Below are positions 8,042 to 16,192 of a stretch of DNA of 56,728 bases, piece by piece. Source of the stretch: Pseudomonas saliphila (GTDB lineage: Bacteria > Pseudomonadota > Gammaproteobacteria > Pseudomonadales > Pseudomonadaceae); NCBI RefSeq assembly GCF_008638345.1, contig NZ_VTVA01000022.1:1-56728 (forward strand), given 5' to 3'. The notes beneath the pieces are model-generated. The model worked only from the letters and a program-made list of their open reading frames with translations, was not told the DNA's origin and made no database searches. A program made the translations under genes and the position numbers. How positions within the stretch are numbered: position 1 is the stretch's first letter; each line of letters begins with the position of its first letter.

Positions 8042-8142
8042 TTTTATTTCGAAAAATAAAGCAATTTGTATGATTTTCTGAAATCTATGTTGACGGTGCA
8101 CTCCGATCCGTCTAGATTCGGTTGTATTCCGTTTTCCGGAAT
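8042..8142. promoter_or_regulatory. Operator-like palindromes between iclR-type gene and xsc
   Basis: Two palindromes: TTTATTT-CGAA-AAATAAA (about 8042-8059) near the iclR-type start, and ATTCCG-TTTTC-CGGAAT (8126-8142) about 60 bp before xsc. A TATAAA at 8152-8157 could be the xsc -10 element. IclR proteins bind palindromes of this size, so these are candidate operators. That they are functional sites is inference. Confidence 0.45.
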
Positions 8143-8201
8143 GAAATACACTATAAAATGAATTCTAGGCGAGATGCCTGGCACTACTCCGGAGATAACC
8201 C

Positions 8202-10022
8202 ATGAGTACACCCAACAACACAGATAATCGGCAAGTCGTTGAAGGCAAGCAGAAGATGACGCCTTCCGAAGCGTTTGTTGAAACGCTGGTCGCCAACGGC
8301 GTAACCGACATGTTCGGCATCATGGGCTCGGCCTTTATGGACGCCATGGACATTTTTGCCCCGGCCGGCATTCGCCTGATTCCTGTTGTTCACGAGCAGG
8401 GTTCGGCCCACATGGCTGATGGATACGCTCGTGTATCTGGCCGTCACGGTGTCCTGATTGGCCAGAACGGCCCAGGTGTATCCAATAGCGTGACTGGTAT
8501 TGCGGCGGCGTTCTGGGCGCACAGCCCGGTGGTTATTATCACCCCCGAAACCGGCACCACCGGCATTGGCCTGGGCGGTTTCCAGGAGTGTAACCAGCTG
8601 CCTATGTTTCAGGAGTTTGTAAAATACCAGGGACACGTAACCCATCCGTCGCGTATGGCCGAGTACACCGGTCGTTGTTTTGACCGCGCCATGTCGGATA
8701 TCGGGCCAACCCAGCTCAACATTCCCCGCGACTACTTTTACGGTGAAATCGAAGCCGAGATTCCCAAGCCGGCACGCCTGGATCGTGGTCCCGGTGGCGC
8801 CAAGAGTCTGGATGAAGCCGCTGAAATGCTGGCTAACGCGCGTTTCCCGGTCATTGTTTCGGGTGGTGGTGTGGTTATGGCCGACGGCGTTGAGGCTTGT
8901 GCAGCTCTGGCTGAGCGCCTTGGCGCGCCGGTTGTTAACAGCTACCAGCACAACGACTCGTTTCCCGCCAGCCACCCGCTGTGGTGTGGCCCCCTAGGCT
9001 ATCAGGGCTCTAAAGCCGGTATGAAACTGATGGCTCAGGCCGACGTGGTACTAGCACTCGGCACACGCCTTGGGCCGTTTGGCACCCTGCCACAGCACGG
9101 TATGGACTACTGGCCGAAAGATGCCAAAATAATCCAGATTGACGCTGACTATAAAATGTTGGGTCTGGTGAAAAAGATTGCTGTTGGCATCTGTGGCGAT
9201 GCGAAAGACGCAGCCAATGCGTTGATCGAGCGTCTACAGGGCCGCGACCTGGTAAGCGATGCGACTCGCGACGAGCGCGCTGATCTAATTGCTAAAGAAA
9301 AAGCCGCCTGGGAAAAAGAACTGGACGAGTGGACTCACGAAACCGATCCATTCAGCTTGGATGCTATTGAAGAGGCCAAGAGCGAAACACCGTTTTCCGG
9401 CGGTTCCTACCTGCATCCGCGCCAAGTCCTGCGCGAGCTTGAAAAAGCCATGCCAGCCGACGTTATGGTGTCTACCGATATTGGTAACATCAACGCGGTA
9501 GCCCACAGCTATCTGCGCTTCGAGCGGCCACGCAGCTTTTTTGCACCAATGAGCTTCGGTAACTGCGGTTATGCATTTCCGACCATCATGGGCGCCAAAG
9601 TGGCTGCCCCTGAGCGCCCGGCTATTGCCTACACCGGCGACGGTGCCTGGGGAATGAGCCTGATGGAAACCATGACCGCGGTTCGGCACGACATCCCGGT
9701 AACGGTTGTTGTATTCCATAACCGCCAATGGGGCGCCGAAAAGAAGAATCAGGTTGAATTCTATAACCGCCGCTTTGTGGCTGGTGAGCTCGACAACCAG
9801 AGCTTCGCTGAAATCGGACGTGCCATGGGTGCCGAAGGCATCACCGTAGACAACCTGGAAGACGTAGGTCCGGCGCTGAAGAAAGCGATTAGCATGCAGA
9901 TGAATGAGGGTAAGACCACCATCATCGAGATCATGTGTACTCGCGAGCTGGGTGACCCGTTCCGTCGCGATGCATTGAAGAAGCCAGTGCGTCTGCTTGA
10001 GAAATATCAGGACTATGTCTAA
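8202..10022 (+). CDS. xsc: Sulfoacetaldehyde acetyltransferase
   Basis: 606-residue thiamine-diphosphate enzyme that converts sulfoacetaldehyde plus phosphate to acetyl phosphate and sulfite, the desulfonation step of taurine catabolism. Features: N-terminal ThDP domain with the catalytic Glu65 (PVVHEQGSAHMADGYAR), the Xsc-type MGSAFMDAMDIF and TPETGTTGIGLGGFQE segments, and the ThDP/Mg motif from GDGAWGMSLMETM to VVVFHNRQWGAEK near residues 475-510. Length matches Xsc (about 600). The ATG at 8202 has GGAGATAA upstream. A terminator hairpin separates it from pta, which would lower pta expression relative to xsc. Acetolactate synthases share the fold, but the Xsc-specific segments and the pta neighbour make the call secure. 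Confidence 0.96.
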   Translation: MSTPNNTDNRQVVEGKQKMTPSEAFVETLVANGVTDMFGIMGSAFMDAMDIFAPAGIRLIPVVHEQGSAHMADGYARVSGRHGVLIGQNGPGVSNSVTGIAAAFWAHSPVVIITPETGTTGIGLGGFQECNQLPMFQEFVKYQGHVTHPSRMAEYTGRCFDRAMSDIGPTQLNIPRDYFYGEIEAEIPKPARLDRGPGGAKSLDEAAEMLANARFPVIVSGGGVVMADGVEACAALAERLGAPVVNSYQHNDSFPASHPLWCGPLGYQGSKAGMKLMAQADVVLALGTRLGPFGTLPQHGMDYWPKDAKIIQIDADYKMLGLVKKIAVGICGDAKDAANALIERLQGRDLVSDATRDERADLIAKEKAAWEKELDEWTHETDPFSLDAIEEAKSETPFSGGSYLHPRQVLRELEKAMPADVMVSTDIGNINAVAHSYLRFERPRSFFAPMSFGNCGYAFPTIMGAKVAAPERPAIAYTGDGAWGMSLMETMTAVRHDIPVTVVVFHNRQWGAEKKNQVEFYNRRFVAGELDNQSFAEIGRAMGAEGITVDNLEDVGPALKKAISMQMNEGKTTIIEIMCTRELGDPFRRDALKKPVRLLEKYQDYV

Positions 10023-10045
10023 CGCATAGCGTTCCGTTAGAACTT

Positions 10046-10070
10046 ACCCCCGGCTTTGTCGGGGGTTTTA
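10046..10070 (+). terminator. Terminator/attenuator between xsc and pta
   Basis: ACCCCCG (10046-10052) pairs with CGGGGGT (10060-10066), followed by TTTTA. It lies 24 bp beyond the xsc stop and 37 bp before pta, so transcription probably falls off partly here. Confidence 0.7.
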
Positions 10071-10106
10071 CGTTATGTCGCCTTTTTAGGTAACCAGGCA
10101 GGTATT

Positions 10107-11129
10107 ATGAAAGCCCTGAACCAGATCTTACTCAGTGCAAAGCAATCGCCAAGGCGTATTGTCTTGTGCGAAGCAGATGATGAGCGTGTATTGCGCGGCG
10201 CCGCGAAAGCCGCTGAAGCCGGCATTGCGCGGGTCATTATGGTCGCCGCAGCGGATACTATTGCTGCAACAGCGGCACGGTGTGGTGTTGATGCCTCGCC
10301 AATTGAAGTGGTGGATCCCGCCAGTTCGCCGTTAACGAAAAGCCTCGCGCAAGCGTTGCACGCACTGCGCGAGGGAAAAGGCATGACTCGTGAACAGGCC
10401 GATGCCAGCGTGCTGGAACCCCTATGTTTCGCCAATATGATGGTGCGCGAGGGCTACGCTGATGGCTCTGTGGCCGGTGCAGTCAATACCACCGCCGATG
10501 TGGTGCGCAGCGCCATCCAGATTCTCGGACTCGCGCCGGGTACCACTCTTGTATCCAGTTTCTTTCTGATGATGATGTGCAAACCTTTTCACAACCTGAA
10601 AGGCGGCATGATCTTCTCCGATTGCGGTCTGGTGATTGACCCAGACGCCACTGAGTTAGCGCAGATCGCCTTGGCTGCGGCCGACAGCGCGGAAGTGCTG
10701 CTGGGTGAAGAACCTCGCATTGCTATGCTGTCGTTTTCCACCAGCGGCAGTGCCCGACATGAGCACGTCGACAAGGTTCGCTCCGCGGCCCAGGATGTGA
10801 AGCGTCAGCGACCGGGCATTGCCATTGATGAAGATGTACAGTTGGATGCGGCGATTGTGGCCGACATTGCGGAGCGCAAATTGCCGGATTCAAAAGTGAA
10901 AGGCAAAGCCAACGTCCTTATTTTCCCTACCTTGGAAGCGGGCAATATCGGCTACAAGCTGGCGGAGCGGATAGGCGGCGCGGAAGCCATCGGGCCATTG
11001 TTGCAGGGCCTGAACAAACCCGCCAATGATCTGTCGCGGGGTTGCAGTGTGGACGATATTTATCACGTGATTGCGGTGACAACGGTGCAAGCCCAGGCTG
11101 CCGAACAGCGCGCTGGCGCTGTAGCTTGA
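10107..11129 (+). CDS. pta: Phosphate acetyltransferase (short form)
   Basis: 340-residue enzyme consisting of the PTA_PTB catalytic domain only, without the N-terminal DRTGG/regulatory part of E. coli Pta. It turns acetyl phosphate from Xsc into acetyl-CoA. Visible family segments: IVLCEADDERVLRGA at the N-terminus, LCFANMMVREGYADGSVAGA, GMIFSDCGLVIDP, MLSFSTSGSARH, and the C-terminal GCSVDDIYHV. The start at 10107 is chosen over an upstream in-frame codon because the family begins at KALNQILLSAK and AGGCAGG precedes the ATG. The short form next to xsc is the usual arrangement in sulfonate degraders. Confidence 0.94.
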   Translation: MKALNQILLSAKQSPRRIVLCEADDERVLRGAAKAAEAGIARVIMVAAADTIAATAARCGVDASPIEVVDPASSPLTKSLAQALHALREGKGMTREQADASVLEPLCFANMMVREGYADGSVAGAVNTTADVVRSAIQILGLAPGTTLVSSFFLMMMCKPFHNLKGGMIFSDCGLVIDPDATELAQIALAAADSAEVLLGEEPRIAMLSFSTSGSARHEHVDKVRSAAQDVKRQRPGIAIDEDVQLDAAIVADIAERKLPDSKVKGKANVLIFPTLEAGNIGYKLAERIGGAEAIGPLLQGLNKPANDLSRGCSVDDIYHVIAVTTVQAQAAEQRAGAVA

Positions 11130-11136
11130 TGCCGCT

Positions 11137-11895
11137 ATGAGTATGTTGCTAGACATACCCTGGCTGTTTTTGCTAATTGCCGCCTTCGCTGGTTACTTTC
11201 AAACCGTCACCGGCTTTGGGCTGGGCATGATTGTGATGGGGCTTGCCGGTGGCTTGGGCATCGCCCCAATTACTTCGGTGGCTGCGGTGATCAGCCTGAT
11301 GACTTTAGTTAATTGTATGGTCGCCTTGCCGGGGCGTTTGCATCACGTTTACTGGCCTTCAGTGAGAGTTGCGGCTCTGGCAATTGTGCCGTCTATTATG
11401 ACCGGCGTGCTGCTGCTGAACTATCTCAGCGCCAGTGCTTCGCTGATTGTGCGCGTGCTGTTGGGTATGGTGATTATTTACGGAGCCGTCGGGTTGCTGT
11501 TGAAGCCAGGCATGCAGGCAGAAGTGGCGGGGAAGGCGAGCTTTGCGGTGTTTGGTGGCCTGTCGGGATTTTTGGGTGGGCTGTTCGGTATTGCGGGGCC
11601 ACCGCTGATTTATCACTATTATCGCCAGCCACTGGAACCTATCTGCATCCGCAACACCCTGATTTTGTTGTTTGCGGTTACCTCTGGGGTGCGTACGCTG
11701 TTTGTCATAAGTCAGGGTCAGATGAACGCGGAGATTCTGCTACTCACCGCCTGGGCATTTCCGCTGGTCGCTATAGCGACTTGGCTGGGGCGGCGCTGGC
11801 CGCCACCGTTGTCGGCTAATGCCATGCGGCGCCTGGTGTTTGTGTTGTTGCTACTGATCGGGGTATTGCTGCTGATAGCTGGTTTGTTGCCCTGA
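11137..11895 (+). CDS. TauE/SafE (TSUP) family membrane exporter
   Basis: 252-residue integral membrane protein with about eight hydrophobic segments. The N-terminal half holds the FQTVTGFGLGMIVMGL motif and the repeat half holds GGLSGFLGGLFGIAGPPLI, the paired glycine-rich signatures of the TSUP/DUF81 family. Members named TauE or SafE are proposed to export sulfite or sulfoacetate from sulfonate-degrading cells. It starts 7 bp after the pta stop, so it is cotranscribed with xsc-pta, and sulfite release is the obvious job here. Substrate is inferred from context. A second exporter candidate (TauZ) lies at 23627. Confidence 0.85.
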   Translation: MSMLLDIPWLFLLIAAFAGYFQTVTGFGLGMIVMGLAGGLGIAPITSVAAVISLMTLVNCMVALPGRLHHVYWPSVRVAALAIVPSIMTGVLLLNYLSASASLIVRVLLGMVIIYGAVGLLLKPGMQAEVAGKASFAVFGGLSGFLGGLFGIAGPPLIYHYYRQPLEPICIRNTLILLFAVTSGVRTLFVISQGQMNAEILLLTAWAFPLVAIATWLGRRWPPPLSANAMRRLVFVLLLLIGVLLLIAGLLP

Positions 11896-11930
11896 GTCGT
11901 CGGGGCAAGAACCTGCCAGCGCAACTTACT

Positions 11931-12305
11931 TTAGCTGACGGGCGCCGACAGCTTCCAAGCACCGGGTTGAATCGGCAGAAAGGCCGCCACTGCTGCAGTG
12001 GCGATCACGTGGGTGGTGTTATTGTCTGGATCATGCACGTTCAAGCCGCCATGAACGGCTTTGACCTGCGCCCGGCCACGGGGCAATTCGGCGGCGACCA
12101 CGTTGCAATCCACTTTCTCAGGATGCTGTACGCCAATAGTGACTTCTACCCGCATCTGCAGGTGATCGTAGCCCAGGGTTTTTATCAGCACCAACGAAGA
12201 ATGGCGTAGGGCATCCTGTACCGCCCGGCAAGCGGCTTTGGTGTAATCCTCGCCATACAGCGAATTGCTGCTGCCCATTTCCAGAATAATGCGCTGCTCA
12301 GTCAT
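11931..12305 (-). CDS. Lin0512-family protein (second of pair)
   Basis: 124-residue protein of the Lin0512 family, which has no assigned function that I know. Start chosen at 12305: TEQRIILEMGSSNSLYGED matches the family opening and the codon follows GGAG and TAGGG; an upstream in-frame ATG at 12344 lies inside the neighbouring gene. Conserved features: YTKAACRAVQDALRH, VEVTIGVQHPEKVD, and a closing HVIATAAVAAFL. It overlaps its paralogue upstream by 8 bp and is the last gene of the cobS-like/cobT-like/Lin0512/Lin0512 operon. The fold probably resembles small ring-opening or tautomerase-like subunits, but that is a guess. The pair may form a heteromer. Confidence 0.75.
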   Translation of the reverse strand: MTEQRIILEMGSSNSLYGEDYTKAACRAVQDALRHSSLVLIKTLGYDHLQMRVEVTIGVQHPEKVDCNVVAAELPRGRAQVKAVHGGLNVHDPDNNTTHVIATAAVAAFLPIQPGAWKLSAPVS

Positions 12306-12651
12306 CCCTAGGCTCCATATCAAAAGACACAATAATGGCGACATTGGCGATCACGCTGGTGCTGCTACCATCGGGCTTGCTGATATCTAGCCCACCTCTA
12401 GTGACGGTGATGCTTGGCTTGCCGTAGGGGAATATGCCCAGCAATACCTCGGTATTCACCTGTTCCGGTTTTTGTACGCCAATTTCCACATCAATCAGCA
12501 TGGCTTCCCGGGGAAAGCCGAAAGCGCCGGCCACGTTCACCGAATTGTGCCACAGCGCATCGCGAATGCCGCGAGCGCAGGCCTCGGTGTAGTCGCGGCT
12601 GCGAATAGAGGTGCCCATGCCAAATTGGTGCACCACGCGGGTTTTTGCCAT
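12298..12651 (-). CDS. Lin0512-family protein (first of pair)
   Basis: 117-residue paralogue of the following gene, with the same layout: KTRVVHQFGMGTSIRSRD, then YTEACARGIRDALWHNS, then IDVEIGVQKPEQVN, then SVIANVAIIVSF. Start at 12651 is supported by GAGGATTCG upstream and by alignment of the two paralogues. The 8-bp overlap with the next gene implies coupled translation and a fixed ratio. It is encoded 85 bp after the CobT-like VWA gene. Tandem Lin0512 genes beside a MoxR/VWA pair in a taurine locus are unexpected; see the findings. Confidence 0.75.
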   Translation of the reverse strand: MAKTRVVHQFGMGTSIRSRDYTEACARGIRDALWHNSVNVAGAFGFPREAMLIDVEIGVQKPEQVNTEVLLGIFPYGKPSITVTRGGLDISKPDGSSTSVIANVAIIVSFDMEPRDD

Positions 12652-12736
12652 AAAACGAATCCTCGGTGAGTCTACCTTCGTGCTGTCCGCCGCCACTGCT
12701 CCAACCGCTGGCGCAGTTGGCAGTGACAGGCAGCGG

Positions 12737-14473
12737 TTAACGGCGCCTGCGGTGGCCGATCAGCTTTACAATTTCCTCAAACAGATGGTTGTCCAGCGCC
12801 TGGGACATGTCCGTGGCTAGGCAGTGGCGGTAAAACGGGCTCAAGTCCAGGCCCACACCCAACCCCAGGATCTCAATCTCACCCTGGCGCTCACGCCGGG
12901 CCAGCACTTCTTTCAAATGGTTGTCTAAATAGAAGGCGTCGTTGGCTAGGTTGGTGGCGCTGTCGGCCGGGCAGCCGTCTGAAATCACGATCAGAATTTT
13001 GCGAGCTTCGCTGCGTGCCAGCAGGCGGTTACAGGCCCAGTCGACCGCTTCGCCGTCGATGCCTTCGCGGTACATGTCGCCTTTGAGCAGCGCGGCAATG
13101 TCGCGACGGCTGCGGCGCCAGCCCCGGTCGGCCTGTTTGAATATCAGGTGGCAGGTTTCATTCAGCCGGCCAGGATAGGCCGGGCGGCCCTGGCGCATCC
13201 ATTCGCGATAGGGTTTGCCGCCGTTCCAGGCGTTGGTGGTAAAGCCCAGCAGTTCACTGCTGGCGCCAATCATATCCAGAGCGCGAATCAAGGTGTCGGC
13301 CAGCATAGCGACCGGCTCACTCTGGTGGCGCATAGAGCCGGAGCAGTCAATCAGAATGCTTACCACGCAATCGGCCACCGGTTTTTGCCGTTCCTGGTAG
13401 AACAGCCGGCGTTCGGTGGGTGAGCTCACCAATTGCGCGAGGCGGCGGCCATCAATGCGGCCTTCTTCCTGGCCGTAAAGCCAGTCATCGCGTTGCCAAG
13501 TGGCCAATACCGCCGCCAGTTGGCGCGCGACGCGCTGCACATTGATGCCCTGTTCAGCGATGCCTGCGTCCAAGCGCGCACGGTACTCGTCCAGCAGGGC
13601 GGCACGCACTAGGCCGGCTGCGGATACCTCGCGGTCGTGGACGACGGTGTAAACGTTATAGCCTTGTTGATTTTCGCCAAAGGCCTTACTGGTGCCGCTG
13701 CGGGCGCTGGCAAAACCATTGTCGTCATCGCCGTCCTGGTCAAAATCTAGCAACAGGGAAAAGCCTTTGTGTTCGTCTTCGTCGTCATCTCTACTATCGT
13801 TATTGTCGGCGCTCTGGCCGGCGCGTTGCGCTTCCACAATGTTATCAATCAGCTCGGCGATGGCCAGGGCGTGGGGAATGTACGCGCCTTGGTCGTGTCG
13901 GTTGCGGCGTAATCCGGCTAATGCAGTGCCCATGGACGACGCCAGAGAAAAGCGCGTGCTTTCAATGAAGTCTTCGGTTTCTTCCAGCACTTGACAAGCG
14001 TTCAGTCTAGCCCAGCACATCTGGGCTACGGTGTATAGAAGGATGCCGCTACTGCTTTCAGCGCTTCCGGAGTTATAGAAATCATGGGACCAGCGCTCAA
14101 AGCGCTGCCCTAGGTTGGCGGCCATGCCGGTAAGCTCAGCCGGAACCATGGCTTCTACCCGTAATTGTTCCAGCAGTTCATAAACCAGGCGCGCAATGGG
14201 TTTTAGCGGGCGATGAGCTTTATGCAGTTGGCTATCGCTGTAAATTAGACTCAGGGCCATGCCGTCGGCTGCGGCGCGACAGTCGGCAAATGGCGCAACC
14301 GCGGTGTCAATGCGGTGGTGGGGCGCGTGCATGGGTAGCTTGTGTTCGCCCTGGTGCAATTGTTTGCCCCGAAAATGCAAATCCGGCTCGCCACTGATAG
14401 CTCTGATTGACGCTGCGCACAGTTCCTCCACCCGTTGCTGGCGGCGCGCCTGCTGCTGGGCGGTGGTGTTCAT
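12737..14473 (-). CDS. CobT-like VWA-domain protein
   Basis: 578-residue protein similar to cobaltochelatase subunit CobT. The N-terminal 220 residues match the CobT helical region (LVYELLEQLRVEAM). A strongly acidic linker with DDDEDE follows at about 228-250. The C-terminal von Willebrand A domain has the MIDAS motif DCSGSM near residue 374 and the later ISDGCP. VWA proteins of this type work with a MoxR-type AAA+ ATPase to load metals into, or remodel, a client enzyme. Its ATPase partner is encoded immediately upstream with an ATGA overlap. The large subunit CobN and other cobalamin genes are absent, so a role in B12 synthesis is unlikely. The client may be an enzyme of taurine oxidation (inference). 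Confidence 0.85.
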   Translation of the reverse strand: MNTTAQQQARRQQRVEELCAASIRAISGEPDLHFRGKQLHQGEHKLPMHAPHHRIDTAVAPFADCRAAADGMALSLIYSDSQLHKAHRPLKPIARLVYELLEQLRVEAMVPAELTGMAANLGQRFERWSHDFYNSGSAESSSGILLYTVAQMCWARLNACQVLEETEDFIESTRFSLASSMGTALAGLRRNRHDQGAYIPHALAIAELIDNIVEAQRAGQSADNNDSRDDDEDEHKGFSLLLDFDQDGDDDNGFASARSGTSKAFGENQQGYNVYTVVHDREVSAAGLVRAALLDEYRARLDAGIAEQGINVQRVARQLAAVLATWQRDDWLYGQEEGRIDGRRLAQLVSSPTERRLFYQERQKPVADCVVSILIDCSGSMRHQSEPVAMLADTLIRALDMIGASSELLGFTTNAWNGGKPYREWMRQGRPAYPGRLNETCHLIFKQADRGWRRSRRDIAALLKGDMYREGIDGEAVDWACNRLLARSEARKILIVISDGCPADSATNLANDAFYLDNHLKEVLARRERQGEIEILGLGVGLDLSPFYRHCLATDMSQALDNHLFEEIVKLIGHRRRR

Positions 14474-15450
14474 GCCCCGAACGACTCGTGCAGCCAGGAT
14501 TCGTCCAGCTCTTCTGCAAAACAGCGCTGGAAGTATTCGGCCACAATCGGGCGCTCAGCATCGTCGCATTTGTTGAGGAACGACAGGCGAAAGGCCAGCG
14601 CCGGATTGCGGAAAATCTCGCAGTTTTCGGCCCAGGTAATCACCGTGCGGGGCGACATCAGAGTGGAGATGTCGCCGGCGGCAAAGCCTTTGCGGGTCAG
14701 GTCGGCTACGCTCACCATGGCATCGATCAGCTTGCGCCCTTTTTCGCTGTCTTTCTCCGGCACGCGCGCGAGCACTATTGCGGCTTCTTCTCTTGCGCTG
14801 AGGTAATCCAGTTTGGCGACAATATTCCAGCGGTCGATCTGGGCGTGGTTGAGTACTTGGGTGCCCTGGTACATGCCGGACATATTGCCGAGCCCAACGG
14901 TGTTAGCGGTGGCGAACAGGCGGAAATAAGGATGCGGCTGAATAATCCGATTCTGGTCCAGCAGTGAAAAGTGCCCATCGCGCTCCAGAATGCGCTGGAT
15001 GACAAACATGACATCCGGCCGCCCGGCATCGTACTCGTCGAAGATCAGCGCGATGGGGCGCTGTAGTGACCAGGGCACAATGCCTTCCTGAAATTCAGTG
15101 ACTTGCACGCCGTCGCGTACCACGATGGTGTCTTTACCCACTAAATCCAGACGGCTGATGTGGCCGTCAAGATTCACTCGCAGGCACGGCCAGTTCAAGC
15201 GCGCCGCCACTTGTTCAATGTGGGTGGACTTGCCGGTACCGTGCAGGCCTTGAACCATTACCCGGCGGTTACGGGTAAAGCCGGCCAGGATCGCCAGGGT
15301 CACATCCGGATTGAAACGATAAGCTTCGTCGACCTCTGGGACGTATTCGTTGCGCTCGCTGAAGGCGGGTACCTTAAGGTCGCTGTCGATGCCAAAGAGT
15401 TCGCGTACCGAACGTAGGGTATCGGGCTTGATACCTTGCAAGTCTGTCAT
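14470..15450 (-). CDS. CobS-like MoxR-type AAA+ ATPase
   Basis: 326-residue AAA+ ATPase close to CobS of the aerobic cobaltochelatase. Walker A GLHGTGKS is at 68-75, Walker B IALIFDEYD at about 131-139, and a sensor-1 ATANTVGLG segment follows near 180. The N-terminal FGIDSDLKVPAFSE and the RSWxx-like EYVPEVDEAYRF opening are CobS-typical. Start at 15450 follows GAGGACAC. It overlaps the VWA partner by 4 bp. In the MoxR/VWA systems known to me (NorQ/NorD, CbbQ/CbbO, CoxD/CoxE) such pairs activate or insert metal into a neighbouring oxidoreductase or carboxylase. Here the divergent neighbours are tauX and tauY. Confidence 0.88.
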   Translation of the reverse strand: MTDLQGIKPDTLRSVRELFGIDSDLKVPAFSERNEYVPEVDEAYRFNPDVTLAILAGFTRNRRVMVQGLHGTGKSTHIEQVAARLNWPCLRVNLDGHISRLDLVGKDTIVVRDGVQVTEFQEGIVPWSLQRPIALIFDEYDAGRPDVMFVIQRILERDGHFSLLDQNRIIQPHPYFRLFATANTVGLGNMSGMYQGTQVLNHAQIDRWNIVAKLDYLSAREEAAIVLARVPEKDSEKGRKLIDAMVSVADLTRKGFAAGDISTLMSPRTVITWAENCEIFRNPALAFRLSFLNKCDDAERPIVAEYFQRCFAEELDESWLHESFGA

Positions 15451-15480
15451 CTGTGTGTCCTCGGGCCGACAAGACGTTCA

Positions 15481-15520
15481 TCACAACATTGTGAGCCCTT
15501 ACATTGCGTTATTTGTAAGG
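15481..15520. promoter_or_regulatory. Two perfect palindromes in the cobS-like/tauX divergent region
   Basis: TCACAA-CA-TTGTGA at 15481-15494 and CCTTACA-N10-TGTAAGG at 15497-15520, both perfect and adjacent, 30-70 bp upstream of the cobS-like start. They are placed to act as operators of the minus-strand operon. The binding protein is unknown; IclR-type and other dimeric regulators bind such sites. Confidence 0.45.
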
Positions 15521-15630
15521 TCGATAGACTAACTCGCCAAAAAAAATATTAAAAGCGGAACGTCATGTTTCATTTTATAAAAAAGTGAATGAGGTTAAAT
15601 GCCGTTGTCGGGTTGGCGCCGGTGTTGATT

Positions 15631-15663
15631 CTGGCCCAAACGGTGTGTTGCAACTGGCGCTAA
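15631..15663 (+). promoter_or_regulatory. Probable TauR direct-repeat boxes upstream of tauX
   Basis: CTGGCCCAAA (15631-15640) and CTGGCGCTAA (15654-15663), 23 bp start to start, ending 99 bp before tauX. The same pair with the same 23-bp period stands upstream of tauK (19878-19910). The TauR box I recall from Rhodobacter capsulatus is a direct repeat close to CTGGACYTAA; both boxes match 8 of 10. Confidence 0.6.
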
Positions 15664-15762
15664 TGGTGATGCACGCCACAGAGTAGGCTTGTTGTTGCTG
15701 GTACGCATCCCATGCCTATGGGCCTGAATAACAATGACATTTTCTTTTTAAGTGGAGTTTTT

Positions 15763-16146
15763 ATGAGCCATCCTACCGTTGCCTTTCTTCAAGCATTCAG
15801 CGATGCCCTTAACAACCACGACATCGACGCCGTAATGGACATGATGACTGATGACTGCGTGTTCAACGCCGTGGCAGGGCCGGAAGTTCAGGGCAAGAGC
15901 TTTGTCGGACAGACGGAAGTGCGCCAAGGCCTTGAAGCCGCCTGGAAAAATGCGCCAGATGCCTGCTGGGTCGATGGCGTGTATCACGTGGTTGGTGATA
16001 GGGGCTTTACTGAGAGCACTTACAAGGGAACCGCCAAAGATGGCGCGCGCACCGAAGCACGCATGATCGATGTATTCATCTTTCGCAATGGAAAAATCGC
16101 CGTGAAGAACGCATTTCGGAAGAATCGCCCTCCTGTTAATGGCTGA
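15763..16146 (+). CDS. tauX: Taurine dehydrogenase small subunit (SnoaL/NTF2-like)
   Basis: 127-residue protein with an NTF2/SnoaL-like fold: the opening HPTVAFLQAFSDALNNHDID, then VMDMMTDDCVFNA, and the C-terminal DVFIFRNGKIAVKNAFRK. It precedes the FAD protein TauY by 46 bp. From memory TauX, the small subunit of taurine dehydrogenase, belongs to this fold; the pairing with a DadA-type flavoprotein in a taurine locus is the main support. The enzyme oxidatively deaminates taurine to sulfoacetaldehyde and ammonia, passing electrons to the respiratory chain. Start at 15763 follows AGTGGAG; a longer frame from 15712 lacks a ribosome site. Regulation is probably by TauR through the boxes at 15631-15663. 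Confidence 0.75.
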   Translation: MSHPTVAFLQAFSDALNNHDIDAVMDMMTDDCVFNAVAGPEVQGKSFVGQTEVRQGLEAAWKNAPDACWVDGVYHVVGDRGFTESTYKGTAKDGARTEARMIDVFIFRNGKIAVKNAFRKNRPPVNG

Positions 16147-16192
16147 GACTTCCTGCTCTGAACCGAGGTTATTCGATCGCGAGGAACCGGTC

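Noticed and set aside
8178..8187. Single CTGGCACTAC before xsc as a TauR box
   Set aside because: It lacks a partner 23 bp away and lies too close to the ribosome site to be an activator site.
12737..15450. Aerobic cobalamin (cobaltochelatase) locus
   Set aside because: CobS- and CobT-like proteins are present but CobN and all other cobalamin genes are missing, and the neighbours are taurine genes.
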